Notes under the pieces: model-generated
What the model was told of the DNA's origin: nothing
What the model saw: the letters and a program-made list of their open reading frames with translations, nothing else
Databases searched by the model: none
Part shown: in pieces, positions 26,409-35,229 of the stretch
Layout of the letters: each line of letters begins with the position of its first letter
Numbering within the stretch: the stretch's first letter is position 1
Assembly: GCA_017446685.1 (NCBI GenBank)
Contig: JAFSQI010000050.1
Coordinates: 1-42,722, forward strand
Source of the DNA: Butyrivibrio sp.
GTDB taxonomy: Bacteria > Bacillota > Clostridia > Lachnospirales > Lachnospiraceae
Direction of reading: 5' to 3'
DNA: 42,722 bases
Program-made: the position numbers and the translations under genes

Positions 26409-28985
26409 ATGGAACAATATAATATAACCGGAATGAGCTGCGCTGCATGCCAGGCCAGAGTTGAGAAGGCAGTAAATGCCATAGATGGCGTTGAAAGCTG
26501 TGCGGTAAGCCTTCTTACTAACTCTATGGGTGTTCAGGGAAGTGCATCTGCGGAAGAAATAATCAAGGCTGTAGAGTCAGCCGGTTATGGCGCCAGCTTG
26601 AAAAAAACAGACGTGTCATGCACCACGTCAAATAAATATGATGATTCACTTAAAGATAGAGAAACGCCGGTACTGAAAAAGCGTCTTATTGCCTCAGTCA
26701 TTCTGTTGATTCCCCTGATGTATGTTTCTATGGGACATATGTTATGGAATTGGCCTCTTCCGTCATTTCTGGATGGCAATCATGTGGCAATGGGATTATA
26801 TCAGCTTCTGATCGCAGGGTTTATTATGGTGATAAATCAGAAGTTTTTTATCAGCGGATTCAAAGGACTTATTCACAGGGCTCCTAACATGGACACACTG
26901 GTAGCACTTGGAGCCACAGCTTCTTATGCATATAGTGTATTTGCCCTTTTTGCCATGTCCGGTGCTGTGCTGGATGGAAACGAAGATCAGGTAATGTATT
27001 ACATGGATCAATTCTATTTCGAGTCTGCGGCAACCATCCTGACTCTTATTACAGTGGGAAAAACCCTTGAGGCAAGGTCAAAAGGTAAAACCACAGATGC
27101 ACTGAAAGCTCTGATGAGGCTTGCTCCTAAAACAGCTGTAATCCTCGAAGGTGATAAAGAGATAACTGTTCAGATAGATGAGGTAAAGGTCGGAGACAGA
27201 TTTGTTGTAAGGCCGGGAGACAGTATACCTGTAGATGGTATCGTAAAAGAGGGCGAGAGCGCTGTTAACGAATCAGCGCTTACAGGAGAAAGTGTTCCTG
27301 TAGAAAAACAGGCAGGAGATAAGGTGTCAGCTGCAACCATCAATACTTCGGGGTATATGGTATGCGAAGCAACAGGGGTTGGTGAAGATACAACTCTTGC
27401 CGGAATCATACGTATGGTCAGCGATGCGGCAGCAACCAAGGCACCGATTGCAAAGATTGCCGACAGGGTATCAGGAGTATTTGTACCGGTGGTTATCGGT
27501 ATTGCGTTTGCAACTTTTATTGTGTGGTTAATGGCAGGCCAAAACTTCGGATATGCCATGGCAAGAGCAGTATCGGTCCTTGTAATAAGTTGCCCCTGTG
27601 CTTTGGGACTTGCAACTCCCGTGGCAATAATGGTTGGAAACGGAGTTGGGGCAAAGAGCGGAATTTTGTTTAAGACTGCAGCAGTGCAGGAGCTTACAGG
27701 AAAAACGCAGATAGTTGCCCTTGATAAGACAGGAACTATAACAACAGGCATTATGCGTGTTACGGATGTTATTCCTGCAGATGATATCAGTGAGAAAGAA
27801 CTCTTGGCAACTGCCTATGCACTGGAATCCAAAAGTGAGCATCCTATTTCAAAAGCAATTATTGATCATGCAAAAGAGCATGAGATAGAGCTTCTTGAGA
27901 CAACGGAGTTTGAAGTATTATCCGGAAACGGGTTAAAAGCAAAGCTTGACGGTGTTTCTGTGGCAGGTGGAAATGCAAGATTTATTACAGGAATTTTGGA
28001 ACATCCTGATGTGCTAAAAAGTGAATCCATGGATAAGCTTGCTTCTCAGGGAAAGACACCGGTTCTTTTTACCAAAGATAATAAGCTGATGGGAATAATA
28101 GCGGTAGCTGACACCATAAAGGAGGATACGCCGCAGGCGATCAGTGAGCTTAAGAAAATGGGTATCCATGTTGTAATGCTGACCGGTGATAATGAAATTA
28201 CAGCAAAAGCTATTGCAGAACAGGCAGGAGTAGATGAAGTAGTTGCCGGAGTACTTCCTGACGGAAAAGAAGCTGTTATCAGAAAACTCATGGAGCATGG
28301 AAAAGTAGCCATGGTTGGAGATGGAATAAATGATGCACCGGCGCTTACACGTGCGGATGTTGGAATTGCCATAGGAGCAGGAACAGACATAGCTATAGAC
28401 GCGGCAGATGTTGTACTCATGAAGAGCAGTATTCGCGATGTGGCAGCAGCTATCAGAATTTCAAGGGCAACATTAAGAAATATCCACGAGAATCTTTTCT
28501 GGGCATTTTTCTATAATATCATAGGTATTCCGCTTGCTGCAGGCTGCTATGTAGCTGCCTTTGGATGGACACTCAATCCTATGTTTGGCGCAGCAGCTAT
28601 GGGACTTTCAAGCTTTTGCGTAGTATCTAATGCGTTAAGACTTAATTGGTTAAAAGTGCATGACGGAAAAAATGACAAGATAATCAAGAACCCGGTTAAT
28701 TATACAATCATGCAATCCTCAGGTACGAAGATTGATAATGATATAAAAGAAAAAAATAATAAGAATAAGGAGAATAACGAAATGAAAATTAAGGTAAACG
28801 GAATGATGTGTGCACACTGTGAGGCTCATGTAAAGGAAGCTCTTGAGGCAATTGACGGAATTGAGTCAGTAGTAGCTTCTCATGAGGATAATCTGGTGAC
28901 TATCAACAATTCTAAGGATGTTGATGAGGCTCTTATCAAGGAAGCTGTCACAAAAGCAGGCTATGAATATGCCGGAATTGCATAA
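26409..28985 (+). CDS. copA: Copper-exporting P1B-type ATPase with N- and C-terminal HMA domains
   Basis: An 858-aa Cu(I)-exporting P-type ATPase. The N-terminal heavy-metal-associated domain has MSCAAC (Cys11, Cys14). The core carries the transmembrane CPC motif ([11 protein letters not shown]), phosphorylation motif DKTGT, SEHP, and GDGINDAPA. Standard CopA ends soon after the last membrane helices. Here a Lys/Asn/Glu-rich linker (about residues 760-791) leads to a second HMA domain (792-858) with MMCAHC, which is the size and sequence type of the chaperone CopZ. ATG 26409 is used because AAAGGA ends 7 nt upstream. It sits downstream of csoR and should be induced by copper. Confidence 0.95.
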   Translation: MEQYNITGMSCAACQARVEKAVNAIDGVESCAVSLLTNSMGVQGSASAEEIIKAVESAGYGASLKKTDVSCTTSNKYDDSLKDRETPVLKKRLIASVILLIPLMYVSMGHMLWNWPLPSFLDGNHVAMGLYQLLIAGFIMVINQKFFISGFKGLIHRAPNMDTLVALGATASYAYSVFALFAMSGAVLDGNEDQVMYYMDQFYFESAATILTLITVGKTLEARSKGKTTDALKALMRLAPKTAVILEGDKEITVQIDEVKVGDRFVVRPGDSIPVDGIVKEGESAVNESALTGESVPVEKQAGDKVSAATINTSGYMVCEATGVGEDTTLAGIIRMVSDAAATKAPIAKIADRVSGVFVPVVIGIAFATFIVWLMAGQNFGYAMARAVSVLVISCPCALGLATPVAIMVGNGVGAKSGILFKTAAVQELTGKTQIVALDKTGTITTGIMRVTDVIPADDISEKELLATAYALESKSEHPISKAIIDHAKEHEIELLETTEFEVLSGNGLKAKLDGVSVAGGNARFITGILEHPDVLKSESMDKLASQGKTPVLFTKDNKLMGIIAVADTIKEDTPQAISELKKMGIHVVMLTGDNEITAKAIAEQAGVDEVVAGVLPDGKEAVIRKLMEHGKVAMVGDGINDAPALTRADVGIAIGAGTDIAIDAADVVLMKSSIRDVAAAIRISRATLRNIHENLFWAFFYNIIGIPLAAGCYVAAFGWTLNPMFGAAAMGLSSFCVVSNALRLNWLKVHDGKNDKIIKNPVNYTIMQSSGTKIDNDIKEKNNKNKENNEMKIKVNGMMCAHCEAHVKEALEAIDGIESVVASHEDNLVTINNSKDVDEALIKEAVTKAGYEYAGIA
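28782..28985 (+). other. Possible internal translation start yielding free CopZ
   Basis: Inside copA and in frame, AAGGAG (28767-28772) lies 9 nt before ATG 28782. Starting there gives a 67-aa CopZ-like copper chaperone ([17 protein letters not shown] ...). The linker codons around the site are A-rich and likely unstructured, favouring initiation. Either an ancestral copA and copZ fused while the copZ start survived, or both full-length and short products are made. Only expression data can tell. Confidence 0.45.
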
Positions 28986-29032
28986 GTAGAGCATTAAGAC
29001 TCAAAGATTATTACATTGATATATTTTAAGAT

Positions 29033-29074
29033 GGTGGCGATTAATCTAAAAGATTATTCGTCGCCGTTTTTTTT
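29033..29074 (+). terminator. Terminator of the copper operon
   Basis: GGTGGCGA-TTAATCT pairs, with a small bulge, with AGATTATT-CGTCGCC across an AAA loop. It is followed by G and eight T residues. Confidence 0.85.
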
Positions 29075-29118
29075 GATAATCTTCATCAAATCTTTATTTT
29101 TTCTTTGTAATCTGTTTT

Positions 29119-29136
29119 CAGGTTGAAAAATACCTG
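29119..29136. promoter_or_regulatory. Inverted repeat before the lantibiotic-defence operon
   Basis: CAGGT (29119-29123) and ACCTG (29132-29136) flank an 8-bp A-rich centre, about 50 bp before the ATP-binding subunit gene. A site for the response regulator encoded downstream is conceivable. No convincing -35/-10 pair was found. Confidence 0.3.
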
Positions 29137-29187
29137 CAATAACTAAAACAAAAACAAATTTATATATTGGAAAAGAAGGGAAAAATA

Positions 29188-29898
29188 ATGGAGATGATTC
29201 TTAAAACTAACGAGCTTTGCAAGACATTTAGAGATCAGAAAGCTGTAAATAATGTTTCACTGAATATACCAAAGGGCTGTGTATATGGCCTCCTTGGACC
29301 TAACGGAGCAGGAAAGTCGACAACACTTAAAATGATAACCGGAATCATGAAGCCCACAGACGGCGAGATAATCTACGATGGAAAGCCCTGGAACAGATGC
29401 GTGCTGGAAGAAATCGGAGCACTGATCGAGAATCCTCCAATTTATGAAAACCTGACTGCTAGAGAGAATCTTGAAGTAAGAGCCATTCTTCTTGGAGCGC
29501 CTGGGAGCCGAATCGATGAAGTTTTAAAAAAAGTTTCACTTACAAACACAGGAAAAAAGAAGGCAGGTCAGTTTTCACTTGGAATGAAGCAGAGACTTGG
29601 AATAGCACTTGCGCTTCTTGCAAATCCAAAGCTTCTTATTCTTGATGAGCCCACGAACGGACTTGATCCAATCGGAATTGAAGAACTTAGAGAACTTATA
29701 AAATCCTTCCCGAAGCAGGGAATCACCGTGATTTTGTCAAGTCACATTCTCTCAGAGGTTCAGATGTGCGCTGACTATATTGGAATAATCTCAGACGGAG
29801 TGCTTGGATATGAGGGGGAGCTTTGTCCGGGACAAAATCTTGAAGAGCTTTTTATGGATGTTGTTAAGAAAAACCGTGGGCTCCAAAACATCGCCTAA
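29188..29898 (+). CDS. Lantibiotic-immunity-type ABC transporter ATPase (LanF/CprA-like)
   Basis: A 236-aa cytoplasmic ATPase of the BcrA/NisF group. It has Walker A GPNGAGKST, the variant signature FSLGMKQR, Walker B LLILDEPTNGLDP and H-loop SSHIL. GALIENPPIYENLTARENL is typical of lantibiotic-protection ATPases. With the two permeases that follow it should pump or strip cationic antimicrobial peptides from the membrane. ATG 29188 is used because AAGAAGGG ends 7 nt upstream; the TTG at 29167 has no such site. First gene of five in the order F-E-G-R-K. Confidence 0.9.
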   Translation: MEMILKTNELCKTFRDQKAVNNVSLNIPKGCVYGLLGPNGAGKSTTLKMITGIMKPTDGEIIYDGKPWNRCVLEEIGALIENPPIYENLTARENLEVRAILLGAPGSRIDEVLKKVSLTNTGKKKAGQFSLGMKQRLGIALALLANPKLLILDEPTNGLDPIGIEELRELIKSFPKQGITVILSSHILSEVQMCADYIGIISDGVLGYEGELCPGQNLEELFMDVVKKNRGLQNIA

Positions 29899-29954
29899 AG
29901 AGCGTAAATTACTGTTACAAACTACCTTATAGCTTGGATGAAAGGATTAAAGCA

Positions 29955-30686
29955 ATGACTAAGATAATAAGAGCGGAATTTTTAAAAGCAAAGAGAACAA
30001 TGAGCAGTAAACTTATATTTGCATTCCCGATAATCGCACTTGTGATGGCGTTTGTACTAACAGCAGGAATTACAAATGCCTACGCAGAAAGCGCATGGAA
30101 CTGGTGGTACGTATTTCTTCTTCCGGGAATGATCGCTATCATAAGTTATCTCACTGTAATTAGAGAAAAGAAAAACGGATACTACAACATTAAGACTCTT
30201 CCAATAGAGAAAAGAGATCTGATGCTTGGAAAAATCATTTATTTGGGAATCCTTGTACTTGTATCAAATGCAGTTCTTTTTGCGGGAGCCACTTTGGGAG
30301 GCTTTTTTTTAACAACAAGCGTTCCCTTAGTCGGGGCAGCTATAACGGTTATTGCTCTTACTATCGTACAGCTTTGGCAGATACCGCTTTATTTATTCCT
30401 CAGTGATAAATTCGGAATGGTAGTTGAAATCATAGTCTGCCTGTCCTTAACAGTGCTTGGAGTGAGCGTGGCTCCTTCAGAAAAATGGTTTTTATTGGTA
30501 TCCGCAATATCCACGAGAGTTGTTACACCGCTTCTTCATGTACTTCCAAACGGAATGAGAGCGCAGGCAGGAGATTCGCTTCTTAGCTCTTCTGTAATAT
30601 TTCCCGGAATTATCATCGCACTCGCCCACTTTTTACTTTTAACTTATCTTTATCTTAACTGGTTTGAAAAAAGAGAGGTGAAATAA
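29955..30686 (+). CDS. Lantibiotic-immunity-type ABC permease (LanE/CprB-like)
   Basis: A 243-aa integral membrane protein with six predicted helices. The sequence WNWWY between helices 1 and 2 is characteristic of the EpiE/MutE family of lantibiotic-protection permeases. It starts MTKIIRAEFLKAKRT, a typical short cytoplasmic tail, at ATG 29955, with AAAGGA 8 nt upstream. The next permease gene begins 2 bp after its stop codon. The 56-bp gap before it carries an inverted GTTAC-type motif shared with other intergenic repeats. Confidence 0.88.
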   Translation: MTKIIRAEFLKAKRTMSSKLIFAFPIIALVMAFVLTAGITNAYAESAWNWWYVFLLPGMIAIISYLTVIREKKNGYYNIKTLPIEKRDLMLGKIIYLGILVLVSNAVLFAGATLGGFFLTTSVPLVGAAITVIALTIVQLWQIPLYLFLSDKFGMVVEIIVCLSLTVLGVSVAPSEKWFLLVSAISTRVVTPLLHVLPNGMRAQAGDSLLSSSVIFPGIIIALAHFLLLTYLYLNWFEKREVK

Positions 30687-30688
30687 AA

Positions 30689-31432
30689 ATGTTTATGAGA
30701 TGTCTTCGTGCAGATTTTTATAAGATGAAAAGAAGTTCTATGGCAACTGGTCATATCATTATTCCGATTATGGTAAGTGCAGTGTTTCTTGCTTATTATG
30801 CGGTTTCAGGCTGGAATGAGACCGATAAGATAACAGCTTTTTATGAGACTCTTGGATCTGCATTTCCCGTATTGATTGGAATATTTGTTGCTAGTACAAT
30901 GGAGCAGGAGCAAAATGCGGGAGCGTTCCAAAATCTTCTTACCCTAAGAAGCAAAACCGCAGCGCTCTTTTCCAAGGCAGTGACATTACTTTTACTTAGT
31001 CTCTTTGCCTTGTTATTTACAGCAGTTTTATTCGGGTGTGGCTTTAACATGATTCACGGACAAAGCATTGCTTCAATGGGGGTATTCATCATGGCTGCCC
31101 TTGTGATGTGGCTTTCTTCGATTCCTCTTTATCTGTTGTTTGAGATTTTTGCATTTGCTTTTGGAAAAGCATTTGCGATAGGTGCAGGTTTAATTTCTGG
31201 ACTGATCAGTGCACTTTTCCTTACGGATATTGGAATGTATGTCTGGAAAATCGTGCCATTTTCATGGACAGCCAGAATGACTGAAGAATTCCTTGTATAC
31301 GAGCTTGCAGATGGGGGAGTACTTTCTGAAATCAAGTCACAGGCATTGATTTATCTGGTAGTTGTTTCAGTTTGCTTTGCAGGATATTTTGTTTTCTCTG
31401 CAAACTATGAAGGATGTAAGATATCTGAATAA
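30689..31432 (+). CDS. Lantibiotic-immunity-type ABC permease (LanG/CprC-like)
   Basis: A 247-aa six-helix membrane protein, starting MFMRCLRADFYKMKRSS and containing MEQEQNAGAFQNLL between helices 2 and 3, a feature of MutG/EpiG permeases. It is expected to form the heteromeric membrane channel together with the preceding permease and the ATPase. GAGAGG lies upstream of the ATG within the 3' end of the preceding gene. The response regulator gene follows 37 bp later. Confidence 0.87.
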   Translation: MFMRCLRADFYKMKRSSMATGHIIIPIMVSAVFLAYYAVSGWNETDKITAFYETLGSAFPVLIGIFVASTMEQEQNAGAFQNLLTLRSKTAALFSKAVTLLLLSLFALLFTAVLFGCGFNMIHGQSIASMGVFIMAALVMWLSSIPLYLLFEIFAFAFGKAFAIGAGLISGLISALFLTDIGMYVWKIVPFSWTARMTEEFLVYELADGGVLSEIKSQALIYLVVVSVCFAGYFVFSANYEGCKISE

Positions 31433-31469
31433 CCTGCTCCAAATATATAGAAAAAAAGGATAAAAAGAT

Positions 31470-32132
31470 ATGGCAAACATACTTGCAGTTGACGACGAAA
31501 AAGCCATTCTAAACATGATCGGGAATGTTCTTGTTAAGGACTCTCACACTGTTACAAAAATTGATGATCCCACGAAAATAGAGATGGATAAGCTCTCACA
31601 CTTCGACCTGATATTACTGGACGTGATGATGCCGGGAATTGACGGCTTTGAGCTCTGTTCAAAGATAAGGAATGTGGTTGATTGTCCGATTTTATTTATT
31701 ACCGCCAAAACGGATGAGGGAAGTCTTGTAAACGGACTTGCCCTTGGCGCAGATGATTATATCTGCAAGCCCTTCGGAGTAATGGAGCTTCGTGCGAGGA
31801 TTGGGGCACACCTTCGGAGAGAAAAACGTGAGCATGTGGCAAGACTTGCCCTTGGCAGAATATGCTTTATGCTTGAAGCACGTAAGATGATGATTGATGA
31901 AAAGGAAATAAATCTCACAAAGGCTGAGTATGATATATGCGAATTTTTGGCAAAGAACCGCGGTCAGATTTTTTCAAAGGAACAGATACTAGAAAAAGTG
32001 TTGGGATACGATAGTGAGAGTTGCGACAGCACAATAATCACGCATATCAAAAACATCAGAACAAAGCTCTCACGCTTCGAGTATATGCCAATTAAGACAG
32101 TTTGGGGGATTGGTTATAAATGGGAAGAGTAA
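31470..32132 (+). CDS. OmpR-family response regulator (LanR/CprR-like)
   Basis: A 220-aa two-domain regulator. The receiver domain (1-120) has the acidic pair in VDDEK, phospho-acceptor Asp51 in LLDVMMPG, and Lys in CKPF. The C-terminal winged helix (about 125-218) includes LTKAEYDICEFLAKN and VWGIGYKW. It should control the upstream transporter in response to its kinase. The kinase gene overlaps its last 13 bp. The order transporter-regulator-kinase matches nisin-type and clostridial Cpr systems. Confidence 0.92.
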   Translation: MANILAVDDEKAILNMIGNVLVKDSHTVTKIDDPTKIEMDKLSHFDLILLDVMMPGIDGFELCSKIRNVVDCPILFITAKTDEGSLVNGLALGADDYICKPFGVMELRARIGAHLRREKREHVARLALGRICFMLEARKMMIDEKEINLTKAEYDICEFLAKNRGQIFSKEQILEKVLGYDSESCDSTIITHIKNIRTKLSRFEYMPIKTVWGIGYKWEE

Positions 32133-33529
32133 AGAGTAAAGATAAAAAGAATAAGAGGGGAACGCTAGGTCTTGGAAGTATGTTCGAGGTCTATATTTTT
32201 TTAATGGGATTAGCTCTCCTTATATGGGCAGCTATTTCTCTTTTTGCTTTTAATCTTCTTATAAATGCCGGAGTTATCTACCCGGCTAACTATGCGGAGT
32301 ACAGGATAAGTGAAGTCTCTGATCAGATTAAAACAGCAAACGAAGTGACCTCTGATCTGATTCCCGAGGTATGCCGCTATGTGGTTTTTTCAGATGATGG
32401 AGAAGTCCTCTCAGGCAATCTCGATGAAAAGGATGTAGAAACTGCATGGAAGGTATTATCAAATAAGAATAATAATTATAGTGACGGCTGTTTTTATAGA
32501 ATTATTATTCGTCCGGATGAATATGTTGTTTTGCAGTATAGGCTTAAGCCTCAGTATAAATCCATGTGGATGAATGAGCATCTGCCAAATCCTGAAAATC
32601 TCCTGACCATTTTCATTATTATATGCTGCTTGGGAATCATACGGATTTTTGCTAAAAAATTTGGCTCAGGGATTAGAAAGAAGATGACTCCCATGAGAGA
32701 GGCCTTAGAGCAGATTGGCGACAGGAACTTGGATTTTAAGGTGAATTATTCAGGCGTTAGAGAGATTGATGAATGTCTGGTGGCACTGGATGACATGCGA
32801 TATGCCCTTAAGACTTCACTTCAGAAGCAGTGGGAAACTGAGCAGGAAAAGAATAGGCAGATGTCAGCACTTGCCCACGATATCAAAACTCCGCTTACGG
32901 TAGTTCGCGGCAATTCTGAGCTTTTGCTTGAGACAGAGCTTACGGATGAGCAGAAGTACTATGCTGACTATATTTCAGAAAGTGTACTTCAGATTCAGAA
33001 CTATGTGCAGACTCTCATAGAAGTTACGAAGTCTCAGGAAGGTATCGAACAGACACCTGTTAAGGTAAAAGTTTCTGATGTCCTTACTGATATCAAAAAG
33101 CAGACTCTGGGACTTTCGGAAGTTTATCAGCTCAAGATAGCCTGGAAGGAAGACTGCGAAATTGAAAATAGCGAGTCTGTTATAAGTGTCGTGTATGACC
33201 ACGTTGTTAGAGCTGTCATGAATGTTGTGAGGAATGCTGCTGAGCATACGCCTAAGGGCGGCGTAATAAATATTACTGCTACTTATAGCAGCAAAGAACT
33301 TATTTTTACCGTTGAAGATTCCGGAAGTGGTTTTTCTTCTGAAGCTCTTGCCCATGGCACTGAGCAGTTTTTTATGGATGACTTAAGTAGAACCAGTGGC
33401 TCTCATTATGGTATCGGATTGTTTTTTGCAAAGAAAGTCGCAAAGGAGCACGGCGGAAAGATTGTTCTAGCTAATTCAAAGGAAACCGGTGGTGCCAGGG
33501 TTGAGATAAGTTTTCTTAGCATATCTTAA
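32120..33529 (+). CDS. Sensor histidine kinase (LanK/CprK-like)
   Basis: A 469-aa membrane kinase. Membrane helix 1 (about 25-50) and helix 2 (about 155-175) enclose an extracellular region of about 100 residues. A HAMP-like linker is followed by the phospho-acceptor His253 in ALAHDIKTPLT, the N-box NVVRNAAEHTP, and the ATP-lid motifs DSGSGF and GIGLFFAKK. The large outer domain is as in CprK/NisK-type sensors that detect lantibiotics directly, unlike BceS kinases, which lack such a domain. The 13-bp overlap with the regulator gene indicates coupling. Confidence 0.92.
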   Translation: MGRVKSKDKKNKRGTLGLGSMFEVYIFLMGLALLIWAAISLFAFNLLINAGVIYPANYAEYRISEVSDQIKTANEVTSDLIPEVCRYVVFSDDGEVLSGNLDEKDVETAWKVLSNKNNNYSDGCFYRIIIRPDEYVVLQYRLKPQYKSMWMNEHLPNPENLLTIFIIICCLGIIRIFAKKFGSGIRKKMTPMREALEQIGDRNLDFKVNYSGVREIDECLVALDDMRYALKTSLQKQWETEQEKNRQMSALAHDIKTPLTVVRGNSELLLETELTDEQKYYADYISESVLQIQNYVQTLIEVTKSQEGIEQTPVKVKVSDVLTDIKKQTLGLSEVYQLKIAWKEDCEIENSESVISVVYDHVVRAVMNVVRNAAEHTPKGGVINITATYSSKELIFTVEDSGSGFSSEALAHGTEQFFMDDLSRTSGSHYGIGLFFAKKVAKEHGGKIVLANSKETGGARVEISFLSIS

Positions 33530-33562
33530 TCGCATGTTAAAATGGGGATTTGGATGCGCATC

Positions 33563-33624
33563 GGCGCGAGATGAAAATGATGTTAAAGCATCCGCGCCTC
33601 GCGCGAGTATGTCGCAAGCGACAT
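33563..33624. repeat. GC-rich double hairpin
   Basis: GGCGCG-(A)-GATG (33563-33573) pairs with CATC-CGCGCC (33589-33598), and ATGTCGC (33609-33615) pairs with GCGACAT (33618-33624). The palindrome CTCGCGCGAG lies between them. The segment is strikingly GC-rich for this genome. No T-run follows, so it may be a REP-like element rather than a simple terminator of the two-component operon. Confidence 0.5.
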
Positions 33625-33681
33625 TATTTCTTATATTGCAGAGCCGCTGATATGATTTTTTAAATATTAGGAGGAGAAAGA

Positions 33682-34974
33682 ATGGAACTTATCAGAGTGC
33701 AGGATTCGGACTACAGAAAGACTTACGAGCTTTATATGTCTTTTCCTGAAAATGAAAATGGCTATATGAACAATGTATATGGCTATGATTATGAGCAGTT
33801 TTTGGAATGGATTGAAAAGAAGCGCAACTGGTCCCTGGGAAAAGAGTTGCCGGAGGGGTTTGTACCGGATACAACGTATGTTTTGGTTGATGGAGATGTT
33901 TATGTTGGAGTTTTCAATCTGCGCCATTGTTTGAATGATTTTCTAAGGGAAGGGGCAGGTCACATTGGCTATTGTATATCAAAGAAGTTTAGGGGAAGAG
34001 GATATGCAACAAAAGGGCTTGAGCTGACTTTGGAAAAAGCAAGACAGATGTGTATCCATGAAGTCTATATGTCTGTGAATAAGGATAATCCTGCGAGCCT
34101 GCGAGTTCAAATTAAAAATGGAGCTTATATTCACCATGAAAATGACACAGAGTATTTTACCAGGATAGATCAGATAACAGAGGGTGCTTCAAGAGAAGAA
34201 ATTGTAAGCAAATTCTATTCCCAGTATGAAGAAGACGGGCGCCTTGAAAGGTCGGTCCATGGAAGGCTGGAATATGCAACAACTATGAATTATATCCATA
34301 GATTTGCTGATAGTAATTCTAATGTGCTTGAAATTGGTGCCGGTACCGGAAGATATTCAATAGCTCTTGCTAAAGAGGGAATGGATGTAACAGCAGTTGA
34401 ACTGGTTGAGAAGAATCTTGAGGTGCTAAGAGATCATAGTAAAGAACTTCCTAACCTTCATTCTATCCAGGGAGACGCCACAAATCTTCAATCTTTGGCT
34501 AGTAATACCTTTGATGTCACACTTGTTTTGGGCCCACTATATCATTTGTATGAATCAAATGAAGTGAACAGAGCAATAGATGAGGCCATTAGAGTAACAA
34601 AACCTGGTGGAGTTATTATGTTTGCGTTCATATCAGTTTACGCAATCATGTATTCTAACTACTTCTATGGAAACTGGGCTTTAGGCCAAAAGGAGAATTT
34701 TACAAAAGATTATCGAATCAGGCACTTTAAGGAACAGCTCTTTACTGGTTATGACATTACTGAGTTTGAGCAGCTCTTTAAAGAAAAAGAAGTTTTCTGG
34801 ATAACAACAACGGGTGTAGACGGACTTTTGGAACCAATAGAACAAAGAGTTGATTTTGAAGTTTCTGATGAAGATTTCAACAAGTTATACGAGTGGTACC
34901 TGCAATTCTCTGAAAAGAGGGAACTCTTGGGTAATACAAACCATCTTCTATATATTTGCAGAAAATTGAACTAG
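33682..34974 (+). CDS. GNAT acetyltransferase - SAM methyltransferase fusion
   Basis: A 430-aa bifunctional protein. Residues 1 to about 165 are a GNAT N-acetyltransferase, with the acetyl-CoA loop KKFRGRGYATKGLEL and the SVNKDNPASLRVQIKNGA strand typical of RimJ/RimL-like enzymes. Residues about 175-430 are a class I methyltransferase with motif I VLEIGAGTGRYSIALA, an acidic loop VELVEK, and LVLGPLYHLYES. Substrates are unknown; fusions of this kind suggest two modifications of one small molecule or peptide. AGGAGG precedes the ATG. The stop TAG is the second to fourth base of the repeat element at 34971-35136, so the last codons may have been reset by an insertion. Confidence 0.85.
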   Translation: MELIRVQDSDYRKTYELYMSFPENENGYMNNVYGYDYEQFLEWIEKKRNWSLGKELPEGFVPDTTYVLVDGDVYVGVFNLRHCLNDFLREGAGHIGYCISKKFRGRGYATKGLELTLEKARQMCIHEVYMSVNKDNPASLRVQIKNGAYIHHENDTEYFTRIDQITEGASREEIVSKFYSQYEEDGRLERSVHGRLEYATTMNYIHRFADSNSNVLEIGAGTGRYSIALAKEGMDVTAVELVEKNLEVLRDHSKELPNLHSIQGDATNLQSLASNTFDVTLVLGPLYHLYESNEVNRAIDEAIRVTKPGGVIMFAFISVYAIMYSNYFYGNWALGQKENFTKDYRIRHFKEQLFTGYDITEFEQLFKEKEVFWITTTGVDGLLEPIEQRVDFEVSDEDFNKLYEWYLQFSEKRELLGNTNHLLYICRKLN

Positions 34975-35136
34975 TGTAGCTGTTTTTATATTTCTCGACT
35001 ATATTGCTTAGATATAATTTGCAATCTACAAGGCGGAAGATGGAGTCGATGGGTGTCCATCGACGACTGATGACAACGCAGTAGATTCAAATTATAGCAA
35101 GCATATAGTCGAGTTAATATAAAACAGCTACACTAG
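34971..35136. mobile_element. MITE-like 166-bp inverted-repeat element
   Basis: The ends are inverted repeats of about 50 bp: 34971-35021, beginning CTAGTGTAGCTG, against 35088-35136, ending CAGCTACACTAG, with a few mismatches and gaps. Inside, AATCTAC and GTAGATT continue the stem, and GTCGATGG/CCATCGAC (35045-35064) forms the tip with a GTGT loop. There is no coding capacity for a transposase, so a non-autonomous miniature element is likely. The RNA would fold into one long hairpin that could also end transcription of the upstream gene. A 15-bp match to its end occurs at 25656-25670. Confidence 0.75.
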
Positions 35137-35229
35137 AGTCATAGGACCATTCCAGCAATAATAGAGTAGACCTGCTCTTATCTGAAGATATATGATATAA
35201 GTCACTACCACACACGGAGGGAAAAGAGA

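Noticed and set aside
29188-33529. BceAB-type bacitracin resistance module
   Set aside because: There are two small six-helix permeases of EpiE/MutG type rather than one ten-helix BceB, and the kinase has a large extracellular domain, which BceS kinases lack.
33571-33663. 30-codon frame starting MKMMLKHPR
   Set aside because: It runs straight through the GC-rich hairpins, lacks a ribosome binding site and looks like chance translation of the repeat.
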